From positions 202,389 through 266,388 of the forward strand of contig NZ_VFAH01000008.1 in the NCBI RefSeq assembly GCF_008929045.1: DNA of 64,000 nt. The letters are read 5' to 3'. Shown piece after piece: positions 45,352-53,918 of the stretch. Positions within the stretch are counted from its first letter, which is position 1. Every line of letters starts with the position of its first letter. Source of the DNA: Noviherbaspirillum aerium (GTDB taxonomy: Bacteria > Pseudomonadota > Gammaproteobacteria > Burkholderiales > Burkholderiaceae_D). Both the position numbers and the translations under genes were made by a program. The notes beneath the pieces are model-generated. The model did not search any database and was not told the origin of the DNA. It saw only the letters and a list, made by a program, of their open reading frames with translations.

Positions 45352-46257
45352 TCAAGCGGCGGCGGAAAACCTCGGCAGGAATTCGGCGGCGGCAACGGCG
45401 ACTGCTTCCTCCAGCGCAATGCAGTTGCTGGGATGGACGATGCTGTTGCAGCTGAGGATACGGCCGGCCCCGGCAGCGCGCATTTCCTCGATGGCGCCAT
45501 CGGCGAACACCCCATGGACCGCTATGCATACCGGGGGGGCGATGCCGGCCGCCCGCAGATGCCGTATCGCGGCGATCATTGTCTTGCCGGTGGAAGCAAT
45601 ATCGTCGACGATAACCGGAGTCATGTTTTCCCACCCGCCCGTTTCGGGCGCGGTGACTTCCACATCGCGGTCGCCATAGCGCGTCTTCTTCAGGATGGCA
45701 TGCGAGCAGCCGACCGCGCTCGCCACCTTTGCCGCCCATTGCTCGCTTTCCGCATCCGGCCCCACAATGACAGGACGGCTTACGTTTTCCCTGATCCATG
45801 CTGCGATCATGGGGGCGGATTGCACCACCTTCGTCGGAACGGAATAGATCTCGTCGAGCGAGTGATGGCGGTGCAGATGCGGATCGACGGTGACAAGCCA
45901 GTCAAAGGCCCCGGATAGAAATCGCCCCATGTGTTTCGAGGCCGCACCTTCACCGGATTTGAAATGCGAGTCCTGCCGCATATAGGCAAGATAAGGCGCG
46001 ATCAGCCCGACGCTGCGCGCGCCGAGTTCGCGTGCGGTACTGGCCGCGAGATATAGACGGATCAGTTTATCGTCCGGCTTGTGCAGCGTGCATAACAGCG
46101 CCACATCCCTGTCCTTCACCGGTGTCAGCAGCCGAACATACGATTCGCCATCCGGGAAAAGCCTGGTCTCCATATCACCCAGTTCGCAGGCCATCGCCGT
46201 GGAGACCGAAGCGGCGAACGCTTCGTTTCCCGGCAGCGGAAACAGTACCGACATCAT
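45352..46257 (-). CDS. Ribose-phosphate diphosphokinase, short paralogue
   Basis: A 301-residue type I phosphoribosyltransferase-fold kinase that should form PRPP from ribose 5-phosphate and ATP. The PRPP-binding loop VIVDDIASTGKTM (near residue 214) and the catalytic stretch TVDPHLHRHHSLDEIYSVP (near 126) are present. The segment VDPHLHR replaces the DLHADQI-type loop of the housekeeping bacterial Prs and resembles the archaeal-style branch. AGGGAGTGTGCA precedes the ATG at 46257 (MMSVLFPL). Being shorter and isolated from pth/ispE, it is probably a second, non-housekeeping copy. Confidence 0.82.
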   Translation of the reverse strand: MMSVLFPLPGNEAFAASVSTAMACELGDMETRLFPDGESYVRLLTPVKDRDVALLCTLHKPDDKLIRLYLAASTARELGARSVGLIAPYLAYMRQDSHFKSGEGAASKHMGRFLSGAFDWLVTVDPHLHRHHSLDEIYSVPTKVVQSAPMIAAWIRENVSRPVIVGPDAESEQWAAKVASAVGCSHAILKKTRYGDRDVEVTAPETGGWENMTPVIVDDIASTGKTMIAAIRHLRAAGIAPPVCIAVHGVFADGAIEEMRAAGAGRILSCNSIVHPSNCIALEEAVAVAAAEFLPRFSAAA

Positions 46258-46879
46258 TGCACACTCCCTATGCACTATTGCTTGCGTCCACTTTATCGGC
46301 GGGCTCCGCAAAGCCTCTGCGTTAGCGCAGAAAGCCGTCAATCTGTCAGCAGCAAAACGACACTGCCAATGACACTTGAGCATGATCAATCATCGCACCG
46401 ATCCTTGCATCGTTGGAGATACCTGCGACTCACTACGAATGATGAAGCGTTCGGATAACTCAGCGTGTATTACCTGTAATTTTTTCAAAGGAAATGTTTG
46501 GGTTGGCGCGATGAATACCCCTGCACAAATGATCCTGCACATGGTTCGATCCGGCCAAACTCCGCTGCCCCGGAAAGCGTTTCGGGGGCACGAAAGCGGT
46601 CTCGCAAGCGGTCCCGAAAACAGGAATGGCACCGGTGTGATTTTAGTCTGCAGGAGACCAGCTTCCTCTTGTGTTGGTGCTTGCATGCATCTTGCTTGAA
46701 CGATTTATGTGCGCGAGCACCTCGAATGAACAGGACACCGGATGCACGTGAAATCATTGACGATCCTCATCATTTAATTTTTCCAGCGCGCCCTATACTT
46801 AACTTGAGCGCGACAGAAACGTAAACCGATATCGTGTGTCCATCCTGAACATGCGATGAACCTGCGGGGAGCACATGCA
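46258..46879. other. Upstream region of the prkA operon, 622 bp
   Basis: This divergent region between the PRPP synthetase and prkA has no supported gene. It contains the putative promoter -10 at 46793-46800. The leftward promoter for the PRPP synthetase is expected near 46260-46350 but I cannot define it. Confidence 0.4.
46793..46800 (+). promoter_or_regulatory. Sigma-S-like -10 element of prkA
   Basis: The octamer CTATACTT matches the extended -10 preferred by sigma-S, 80 bp before the prkA ATG. There is no good -35 at the right distance, which is also usual for sigma-S promoters. E. coli yeaGH is RpoS-dependent, consistent with this reading. Confidence 0.45.
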
Positions 46880-48829
46880 ATGACGACGCAAAGTGAAGTC
46901 AATCGTACCGAGCAGCAAGAAGATCTTCTGAACAGCCTGATCGCATTCACCAAAGACCATCGCGCCACGTACTGGTCCGGAACGCTCTCCGAGTTCCTCG
47001 AGAGAGTCATGACTGCAGATCCGCAGGGTGCCGCGCGCACATCGCATCAATACATGTGGGACATGATCCGCTGGATGGGCGGAGAAGATGAAAAGGGAAA
47101 TTTCCGTTGCCGCCTGTTCGATCAGGAATTGTTCGGCGTCGACGAGTCCATCGACCGCGTGGTCGATTATTTCAAGGCCGCCGCCGCCGGTTCCGAAGTC
47201 GGCCGCCGCTTGCTGCTGCTGCTGGGACCGCCCTCCGGCGGCAAGTCCACGCTGGTGATCCTGCTCAAGCGCGGACTGGAAGAGTACAGTCATACCGAAG
47301 CCGGCGCCATTTACGCCATCCAGGGATGCCCGGTGCATGAATCTCCGCTGCATCTGGTGCCGCATTCCCTGCGTTCGCGCTTCCGCGATACCTACGGGGT
47401 CGACATCAAGGGCGAGGTCTGCCCGCACTGCCGCACGCGCCTTGAGAACGATTATCAGGGCGATTTCCTGCGCATGCCGGTGGAACGCGTCTTCATCTCC
47501 GAGGCGGGACGCGTCGGCATCGGCACTTATGCGCCGCATGACCCCACCACCGCCGATCTCGCCGATCTGGTCGGTTCCGTCGACTTGTCCAAGGTTGCAG
47601 AGTACGGCGATGAAGGCGATCCGCGCGCATGGTCTTGGTCCGGCGCCGTCTATGCCGCCAGCCGCGGCATGCTGGAAATGATCGAGATTCTCAAGGTCAA
47701 GCGGGAATTCCTTTATCTGCTGCTCACGCTGACGCAGGAAAAGAATGTGAAGGTCTCGCGCTTCCCGCTGATCTATCTCGATGAAACCATTCTTGCGCAT
47801 ACCAACCTGGCGGAATTCCGCAAGTTCCTTCAGGAGAGCGAGAACGAAGCGCTGCTTGACCGCATGGTCATCATCCAGGTGCCCTATACGCTGAATTACA
47901 AGGATGAGGCGCGGATTTACAAGAAACTGATTTCCTCCGCTGCAGCCGCCTTCCGCGAAGTGCACCTCGATCCGCATGTGCTGCATGCGGCTGCGGTATT
48001 CGCCATCCTCACCCGCCTGCACGACGGCGAGGACAAGGAACTGGAGATGGGCAAGAAAGTCCGGCTCTACGCCAATGAAGAGGTGGACGGCTATGCGCAT
48101 GCGGAAACCGAGCGGCTGAAGCAGCGCATGCCGGATGAAGGCCTGGCAGGCATCTCGCCGCGCTTCGTCATCAATTCGCTCTCGAATGCGATCATCCAGT
48201 CCAATGCGAAAAGCATTACGACGATGGACGTTCTGCTGGCCCTGAAGGATTCGATCGAGAACGATGCGCGCATCGATCCCAAGCGCAAGCGCAAATGGAT
48301 CGATTACCTGGTGCTGGCGCGCAAGGACTTCTACAACCGCTGGGTCAAGGAAGACGTGCACAAGGCGCTGTTCGTCTCTTTCGAACAGGAGGCACAGGAC
48401 CTGCTTGACAAGTATCTGGACGAGGTGGAAGCAACCCTCGACAACCGTCATATCAAGGATCCGATCACCAACGAGGAGCGCAAGCCCGACGAGCGTTTCC
48501 TGCGCGCGGTCGAGGAAAAGATCCATATCTCGGACTCGGGCAAACAATCCTTCCGTCAGGAGGTGGTGCGCAAGGCCATGGGCGCATACAAGCGCGGCGA
48601 GAAATTTACGCTCGACAGCCATGCTCAGCTGCATAACGCGGTCCAGCAATATCTGTTCGAGCAGCGCCGCGACGTGCTGCGACTGGTCAGCTCCACCACC
48701 CGTCCCGACGAGGAAGTGCGCCAGAAGATCTCGGTGGTCGAAAAGCGGCTCGTCGAGGAATATGGTTACGACAGCCACAGCGCACGAGAGGCGCTCAACT
48801 ACGTCACCACGCTAATGGCGCAGGAGTAA
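46880..48829 (+). CDS. prkA: PrkA-family serine protein kinase (YeaG)
   Basis: A 649-residue cytosolic protein with an N-terminal AAA domain and a C-terminal PrkA kinase-like domain. The Walker A reads LGPPSGGKSTL near residue 118, followed by the hallmark IYAIQGCPVHESPLHLVP and a Cys-rich CPHCRTRL. ATG 46880 (MTTQSEVNRT) is used; an ATG eight codons upstream is also possible. In E. coli YeaG acts in nitrogen starvation and stationary-phase stress. It heads a three-gene operon with YeaH and SpoVR, 22 bp before the next gene. Confidence 0.94.
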   Translation: MTTQSEVNRTEQQEDLLNSLIAFTKDHRATYWSGTLSEFLERVMTADPQGAARTSHQYMWDMIRWMGGEDEKGNFRCRLFDQELFGVDESIDRVVDYFKAAAAGSEVGRRLLLLLGPPSGGKSTLVILLKRGLEEYSHTEAGAIYAIQGCPVHESPLHLVPHSLRSRFRDTYGVDIKGEVCPHCRTRLENDYQGDFLRMPVERVFISEAGRVGIGTYAPHDPTTADLADLVGSVDLSKVAEYGDEGDPRAWSWSGAVYAASRGMLEMIEILKVKREFLYLLLTLTQEKNVKVSRFPLIYLDETILAHTNLAEFRKFLQESENEALLDRMVIIQVPYTLNYKDEARIYKKLISSAAAAFREVHLDPHVLHAAAVFAILTRLHDGEDKELEMGKKVRLYANEEVDGYAHAETERLKQRMPDEGLAGISPRFVINSLSNAIIQSNAKSITTMDVLLALKDSIENDARIDPKRKRKWIDYLVLARKDFYNRWVKEDVHKALFVSFEQEAQDLLDKYLDEVEATLDNRHIKDPITNEERKPDERFLRAVEEKIHISDSGKQSFRQEVVRKAMGAYKRGEKFTLDSHAQLHNAVQQYLFEQRRDVLRLVSSTTRPDEEVRQKISVVEKRLVEEYGYDSHSAREALNYVTTLMAQE

Positions 48830-48851
48830 TCCTTGCACATAAGGGCAACCT

Positions 48852-50009
48852 ATGACTCAACTTATTTCGATCTCTGCTGAAACTCCCTGGTATGACTTGT
48901 TCTCCAGGGGCTCGCGCGACTGGCTTCGTCACAACGAGAAAGTCCGCGAGGCAGTGCAGCAGAACCTTCCCAACCTGGTGGCGGGGCCGGATGTCATTAC
49001 CGGCTCGCAGGACAGGACGGTGCAGGTTCCGGTGAAGATGCTGGAGCATGCGCGATTCCGCCTGTCCGAATCGCCCTCGCAGTCGCATTCGAGCGCCGGC
49101 CAGGGACAGGGCAAGCCTGGCGACATCCTTCGCCAGGCCCAGCCCGACATGGGAGGCGACGAAGGCGAAGGCGGCAGCGGCGAAGGCGAAGTCAAGCTGA
49201 TGCTGGAGTTCAAGGTCGACGACATCATCGACTGGCTGTGGGAAGAGCTGCAGTTGCCCGATCTGCAGCCCAAGCGCAATACCGCCGTCACCGACGACGA
49301 ATATGTGCGCGAAGGCTGGGACAAGCACGGCGCGCGTGCCCGCCTGGATCGCCGCCGCACGGTGAAGGAAGCGGTGAAGCGCCGCGCCACCCAGGAAAAT
49401 CCAGTGCCGTTCACGAACGAGGATCTGCGTTTCAAGCAACTCGTGCACCGGCGCAAGCCAGCCACCAACGCCGTGGTGATCTTCGCGCTGGACGTGTCGG
49501 CCAGCATGACGGATGCCGAACGCAAGCTGGCCAAGAGTTTCTTCTTCTTCGTATTGCAGGGCATCCGGCGCCGTTACGGCAAGGTCGAGACCCGCTTCAT
49601 CGCCCATACCACGCAGGCGTGGGAATTCACGGAAAGCGAGTTCTTCAATGTCACGGGCACCGGTGGCACGGGTGCGTCAACCGCGTTCAAGATGGCGCTG
49701 GAGCTGATCGAAAGCGAGTATGACCCGTCGCAGTACAACGGCTATCTATTCTATGCCTCGGACGGAGAGAATTTCACCGAGGACCGCGCCGCGGCGAGCG
49801 ACTACCTGGGCAGGCTGAGCCGCCTGCTCAATTATGTCGGTTACGTCGAGACTGTTCCCGGCTCGCCGCGCACCAGCGAAACGGAGATGAAGATGCTGTG
49901 CGGCGAGATCGAACGCACCGGCGCGCCGATCGGCAGCAGCATTCTGACCCGCCATGAAGACGTGTGGAAGGCCATTCGCAAGTTCTTCGTGCAACAGGAA
50001 TCCGAATAA
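48852..50009 (+). CDS. yeaH: YeaH/YhbH family protein (DUF444)
   Basis: A 385-residue cytosolic protein of the DUF444 family, always linked to PrkA. The C-terminal half is a von Willebrand A domain with the MIDAS-type site FALDVSASMTDAERK near residue 215 and FYASDGENFTED. The middle has a disordered Gly/Glu/Ser-rich loop (GGDEGEGGSGEGE). AAGGGCAACCT lies before the ATG. It probably forms a complex with PrkA; its biochemical role is not established. Confidence 0.93.
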   Translation: MTQLISISAETPWYDLFSRGSRDWLRHNEKVREAVQQNLPNLVAGPDVITGSQDRTVQVPVKMLEHARFRLSESPSQSHSSAGQGQGKPGDILRQAQPDMGGDEGEGGSGEGEVKLMLEFKVDDIIDWLWEELQLPDLQPKRNTAVTDDEYVREGWDKHGARARLDRRRTVKEAVKRRATQENPVPFTNEDLRFKQLVHRRKPATNAVVIFALDVSASMTDAERKLAKSFFFFVLQGIRRRYGKVETRFIAHTTQAWEFTESEFFNVTGTGGTGASTAFKMALELIESEYDPSQYNGYLFYASDGENFTEDRAAASDYLGRLSRLLNYVGYVETVPGSPRTSETEMKMLCGEIERTGAPIGSSILTRHEDVWKAIRKFFVQQESE

Positions 50010-50020
50010 GGACTGGTTTA

Positions 50021-51421
50021 ATGTGCACAACCACCAATTCGCCGGAAACGATCGAGGCGCTGAAGCAATACTCGGCGCAGATCGAGGAACTCGCGCGCAA
50101 ACTCGGACTTGACTATTACCCGGTCGACTTCGAGTTGGTGCCAAACAATTTCATGATGGAAATTGCCGTCTATGGACTGCCGGTGCGCATGCATCACTGG
50201 TCGTTCGGCATTCGGTATATCCATCAGCTGATCCGGCAAGGGATGGGACATTCACGGATCTTCGAGGTGATGTTCCCGGGCGATCCCTGCCGCGCCTATC
50301 TGGTCAACGGCAACACGTTGCCGGAAAATACGCTGGTGACCGCGCATGTGCTCGGTCACGCCGATTTTTCGAAGAACAATTACCTCTTCGCCAAATTCAT
50401 GGAAATGGCGGGCGGTCATATCCTCGAACAGGCAGCCGCACGTGCCCATCGCATCGAGACCGCCATCCAGGAATACGGCCAGGAACGCGTCGAATCGGTG
50501 CTGGATGCGGCACTCGCGCTGGAGCCGCATATCGATGTGAATCGGGAATTGCACCGGCCGCTCTATCCGACCGGCCGCCCCGCGCAGGAGGCGCCTCCGC
50601 AACTGGACGCCTTTCAAAAGCGCTTCCGCGGCCTGCCGGGCGAAAAGCCGCATGCCGAGCATCACGACCACGGCAAGCGTCCGACCATTCCGCCGCAGCC
50701 GGAATACGACCTGTTGTGGTTCATTGCGAATTATGCGCCCGACCTCGAAGGCTGGGAGCGCGACATCTTCCTGGCGGTGCGGGAGGAATCCTTCTATTTT
50801 TATCCGGTCTTCGCCTGCCAGATCATGAATGAGGGCTGGGCTTCCTACTGGCATGCGCGCTTGCTGCGAGAAGCCGACTTCCTGCCCCACGACTTGTATC
50901 TGTCTGCCATCAAGGCGCATTCCGACGTGGTGCGTCCCTATGCCGCCGAGCGGCAGCTTGCTCTCGCCGTCAATCCCTACCATCTCGGATTTTCGATGTG
51001 GGAAGACATCGTCGAGAAGCACGGTCTCGACAATGCGCGGCGCATCATGAAGGAAGAGGATGACTTCAGCTTCGTTCGCAATTATCTGACGAAGGATCTG
51101 ATACAAAAGCTGGAATTGTTCGTCTATGAAGCGCGCAACGACGGCGACATCCGCATTTCCGATAACGATGTGCATGCGGTGCATGAAGCGATCCTTGCGC
51201 CGAAATTCAATTTCGGCGCACCCCGCATTGCGGCCAACAACATGCATGTCGACGGCAGCCTCCAGCTGATCCATGACCATCAGACGGATGGCCGTGGCGT
51301 GGATCTGGGGCGGGCCGAACGCGTGCTGGAATATATCGGAAGAGTCTGGCGGCGGCCGGTCACCCTGCACACTGTCGGCGACCGCGGCGAAGCCAGGGTG
51401 GTTACCAGCAAGAGAAACTGA
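50021..51421 (+). CDS. spoVR: SpoVR family protein (YcgB)
   Basis: A 466-residue cytosolic protein of the SpoVR family, named from Bacillus cortex formation but widespread in non-sporulating Proteobacteria as YcgB. Family blocks visible are FGIRYIHQLIRQGMGHSRIFE, CQIMNEGWASYWHARLL and DDFSFVRNYLTKDLI. The ATG at 50021 (MCTTTNSPE) follows AATAAGGACTGG, 11 bp after the yeaH stop. It is the third gene of the prkA-yeaH-spoVR operon, which is thought to act together in stationary phase. Confidence 0.94.
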   Translation: MCTTTNSPETIEALKQYSAQIEELARKLGLDYYPVDFELVPNNFMMEIAVYGLPVRMHHWSFGIRYIHQLIRQGMGHSRIFEVMFPGDPCRAYLVNGNTLPENTLVTAHVLGHADFSKNNYLFAKFMEMAGGHILEQAAARAHRIETAIQEYGQERVESVLDAALALEPHIDVNRELHRPLYPTGRPAQEAPPQLDAFQKRFRGLPGEKPHAEHHDHGKRPTIPPQPEYDLLWFIANYAPDLEGWERDIFLAVREESFYFYPVFACQIMNEGWASYWHARLLREADFLPHDLYLSAIKAHSDVVRPYAAERQLALAVNPYHLGFSMWEDIVEKHGLDNARRIMKEEDDFSFVRNYLTKDLIQKLELFVYEARNDGDIRISDNDVHAVHEAILAPKFNFGAPRIAANNMHVDGSLQLIHDHQTDGRGVDLGRAERVLEYIGRVWRRPVTLHTVGDRGEARVVTSKRN

Positions 51422-51496
51422 ATCGCGCGGGAGGAACCGCATACCCTCCCGCAGCGTCAATGACGCCGCTTCCGGGAGGACGGCGGCTTTCCGGGT

Positions 51497-52696
51497 TCAA
51501 ACGAGTTCGCAGCGTATGGTGGCCGGTTCGGTGCGCAGCTTTTGCAGCAGCGCACCGGGAATGACGGCATCGACGTCGGTCATCACGTAACCAATCGGTC
51601 CCCGCGTCTGCAGATGCTGGGCGACGATGTTCAGGCCGGCCTCTGCGAAATCCGCGTTCATGCGTGCGATCACACCGGGCTCATTGCGATGCACATGCAG
51701 TACGCGGCTTTGTGCTTCCTTCGCCACATGGCGGATTTCCGGGAAGTTGACAGCCCAGCGCGTGGTCCCTGCCAGCAGGAAGCGAACCAGCTTGTCGGCC
51801 ACTTCGCGCCCGATATTCTCCTGCGCCTCCTCGGTGCTGCCCCCGATATGCGGCGTGAGGATCACATTGTCCAGACCGCGCAGCGGTGAAACAAATTCCT
51901 CCTTCTCGTTTTTCGGCTCCGCCGGAAACACATCCAGCGCGGCCCCCGCCAGGCGCTTTTCGCGCAATGCCGCATTCAAGGCGTCGATGTCGATGACGCC
52001 ACCCCGGGATGCATTGATCAGGACCGCGTTCGGTTTCATGGCACCGATGCGCTCGGCCGTCATCAGGTTTTCCGTCGACTTGCCGCCGGGGACATGAAGC
52101 GTTACCACGTCAGCCTGGGCCAGCAAGTCATCCATGGTGGCAGCCGGCCTTGCATTTCCAAGAGGCAGCTTGCTCTCGACATCGAAATAGGCGACTCGCA
52201 TGCCTACGCTCTCCGCAAGAATGCCGACCTGCGCGCCGATGTTGCCATAGCCAATGATGCCCAACACCTTGTTGCGAACTTCATAGGCGCCCTGCGCGCT
52301 CTTGTCCCACTGGCCACGATGCGTGCGCGCATTCTTTTCCGGTATGCGGCGCAGGAGAAGGATGGCCTGCGCGATCACCAGTTCGGCCACCGACCTGGTA
52401 TTGGAAAAAGGCGCATTGAATACCGGGATGCCGTGGGCGGTCGCAGCCGTCAGATCCACCTGATTGGTGCCGATGCAAAAGCAGCCGATGGCCTTGAGGC
52501 GAGGCAGCTGCGCGAGCGATTCGGCGGAGAGATGCGTTGCCGAGCGAATGCCGACCGCATCCGCATCGGCCAGCACCGACTTCAGTTCTTCCGGCTTGAG
52601 TGCCGTCGGCAACTGCACGACATCGGTAAATCCTGCTGTGTTCAAATGCTCGACAGCACTGCGATGGATCTTTTCTAATAGGACGATTTTCGTCAT
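51497..52696 (-). CDS. serA: D-3-phosphoglycerate dehydrogenase
   Basis: A 399-residue NAD-dependent enzyme (EC 1.1.1.95) catalysing the first step of serine synthesis. The Rossmann motif is GIIGYGNIGAQVGILAE (near residue 153). The catalytic Arg, Glu and His are in INASRGGVID, DVFPAEP and LTPHIGGSTEEAQENIG. The last 70 residues are an ACT domain (NEPGVIARMNADFAEAGLNI) that in E. coli binds serine for feedback. AAGGATAGCCA precedes the ATG. It converges on spoVR. Confidence 0.93.
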   Translation of the reverse strand: MTKIVLLEKIHRSAVEHLNTAGFTDVVQLPTALKPEELKSVLADADAVGIRSATHLSAESLAQLPRLKAIGCFCIGTNQVDLTAATAHGIPVFNAPFSNTRSVAELVIAQAILLLRRIPEKNARTHRGQWDKSAQGAYEVRNKVLGIIGYGNIGAQVGILAESVGMRVAYFDVESKLPLGNARPAATMDDLLAQADVVTLHVPGGKSTENLMTAERIGAMKPNAVLINASRGGVIDIDALNAALREKRLAGAALDVFPAEPKNEKEEFVSPLRGLDNVILTPHIGGSTEEAQENIGREVADKLVRFLLAGTTRWAVNFPEIRHVAKEAQSRVLHVHRNEPGVIARMNADFAEAGLNIVAQHLQTRGPIGYVMTDVDAVIPGALLQKLRTEPATIRCELV

Positions 52697-52944
52697 TGGC
52701 TATCCTTGTTTAAAGATTCATTTACAATATATCTTATACCAATCCCGAGCCACGCCACCGGATCACGCCGTTTTCGGCTTGGCCGCATGGCGCGGGTTAT
52801 CCATTGTTCATGGCCCTGCTATGGATTCCTGATAACGCACCTCGCCTTTGCCAGTCGAAGAAATCCATCCAATTCCTCTGGTATGGTATGACTTGGGTTT
52901 GGTATTCAATTTTTCTCGCCGCTCCCGTCACGGAAAGGAACCGG

Positions 52945-53736
52945 ATGTTGAACGAAGAACAGATCGCTGCCAAGGCAACCAAACAAACCATTACCGGATT
53001 GACCTGGTGGAACGATCGTCTGCTGACGTTTACGACCACGCGGCCGCCCGAATATTCCTTTGCCGCCGGCCAGTATGCGCGGCTGGGATTGGCGGACGAG
53101 CACGGTATCGTCTGGCGCGCCTATTCAATGACCTCATCGCCGCAGCAGGCGGACCTGCTGGAGTTCTACGGCATCATCGTGGAAGGCGGTCTCTTCACCA
53201 GCCGTTTGAAGGCATTGAAGGCGGGCGATCAGATCTATCTCGACAAGCAGTGCTTCGGCTTCATGACGCCGGATCGTTTCAGCGACGGCGAAGACTTGTG
53301 GATGATGTCGACCGGGACCGGTATCGGTCCGTATATCTCCATGCTGAGAGATCCCTACGTCTGGACGCGGTTCCGTAATCTCGTACTGCTGCATTGCGTG
53401 CGGCATGCGGACGAGTTCGCTTTCGTAAAGGAGCTCGAGAGCTTGCAATCCGCACCGCCGGTGCCGTCTTCGGCAAGGCTGAGCGTCATACGCGCGGTCA
53501 CGCGTGATCAGCCCGTGGCCGGCAGCGGAGTGCTGCATGGACGCCTGACGACGCTGCTGCAATCGGGGGCACTGGAGGCTGCCGCAGGACTGCCCTTTTC
53601 CGAGATGCAAACGCGCGTAATGATGTGCGGCAATCCCGAGATGATCGAGGACATGCGCCGCCTGCTGCATGAACGCGGAATGCGTCCGGTGCGCCGTGCC
53701 CTGCCCGGCCATTTCGTTACCGAGAATTACTGGTGA
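52945..53736 (+). CDS. fpr: Ferredoxin-NADP(+) reductase
   Basis: A 263-residue FAD enzyme shuttling electrons between NADPH and ferredoxin or flavodoxin. The FAD-binding RAYSMTSSPQQADLLEFY, with the RxYSxxS pattern, is near residue 56, and the NADP-site MMSTGTGIGPYISMLRD near residue 117. The C-terminus RRALPGHFVTENYW is typical of the bacterial subclass with a terminal aromatic residue. The ATG at 52945 follows AAAGGAACCGG; a longer frame from 52804 is open but looks like leader. Confidence 0.9.
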   Translation: MLNEEQIAAKATKQTITGLTWWNDRLLTFTTTRPPEYSFAAGQYARLGLADEHGIVWRAYSMTSSPQQADLLEFYGIIVEGGLFTSRLKALKAGDQIYLDKQCFGFMTPDRFSDGEDLWMMSTGTGIGPYISMLRDPYVWTRFRNLVLLHCVRHADEFAFVKELESLQSAPPVPSSARLSVIRAVTRDQPVAGSGVLHGRLTTLLQSGALEAAAGLPFSEMQTRVMMCGNPEMIEDMRRLLHERGMRPVRRALPGHFVTENYW

Positions 53737-53779
53737 ATCACGGCTTGCCTGCTGGAGCGTTTTCGTCCTGACTGGACTA

Positions 53780-53901
53780 GGCCGTGTTTGATAAGCTGCT
53801 GCGCGATCCGGATTGGCGCCTGCGTTGCTCGGCGTACCCTGCGTACGCGTGCGTTCCTCGGCGCCAATCTGAACCGCTCGCAACGCTTCTCAAACACAGC
53901 C
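53780..53901. repeat. Inverted-end intergenic repeat, copy 2 (122 bp)
   Basis: It begins GGCCGTGTTTG and ends CAAACACAGCC, a one-mismatch terminal inverted repeat. Inside is a further perfect 10-bp pair, GATTGGCGCC and GGCGCCAATC, around an inner near-palindrome GCGTACGC. Its reverse complement lines up with copy 1 at 23490-23609. It lies between the convergent ends of fpr and the histidine kinase gene, so it could form a large terminating hairpin. Confidence 0.78.
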
Positions 53902-53918
53902 TAAAAGAGCATTCCGCA

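Noticed and set aside
45155..45799. Minus-strand frame of about 214 codons overlapping the PRPP synthetase gene
   Set aside because: Same-strand but different-frame shadow of the PRPP synthetase 3' part; Arg/Gly-rich without motifs.
46376..46699. 107-codon frame upstream of prkA
   Set aside because: Composition is not protein-like and there is no ribosome site; the region is more simply promoter DNA.
46799..48778. Long open frame on the minus strand (about 659 codons) opposite prkA
   Set aside because: It is the reverse shadow of prkA. High GC at third positions leaves antisense frames open; it lacks a ribosome site and its protein has no family features.
53780..53901. Simple intrinsic terminator between fpr and the histidine kinase gene
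   Set aside because: There is no T-run at either end, and the related copy at 23490-23609 is not in a convergent gap, so a repeat family explains it better, though it may still affect termination.
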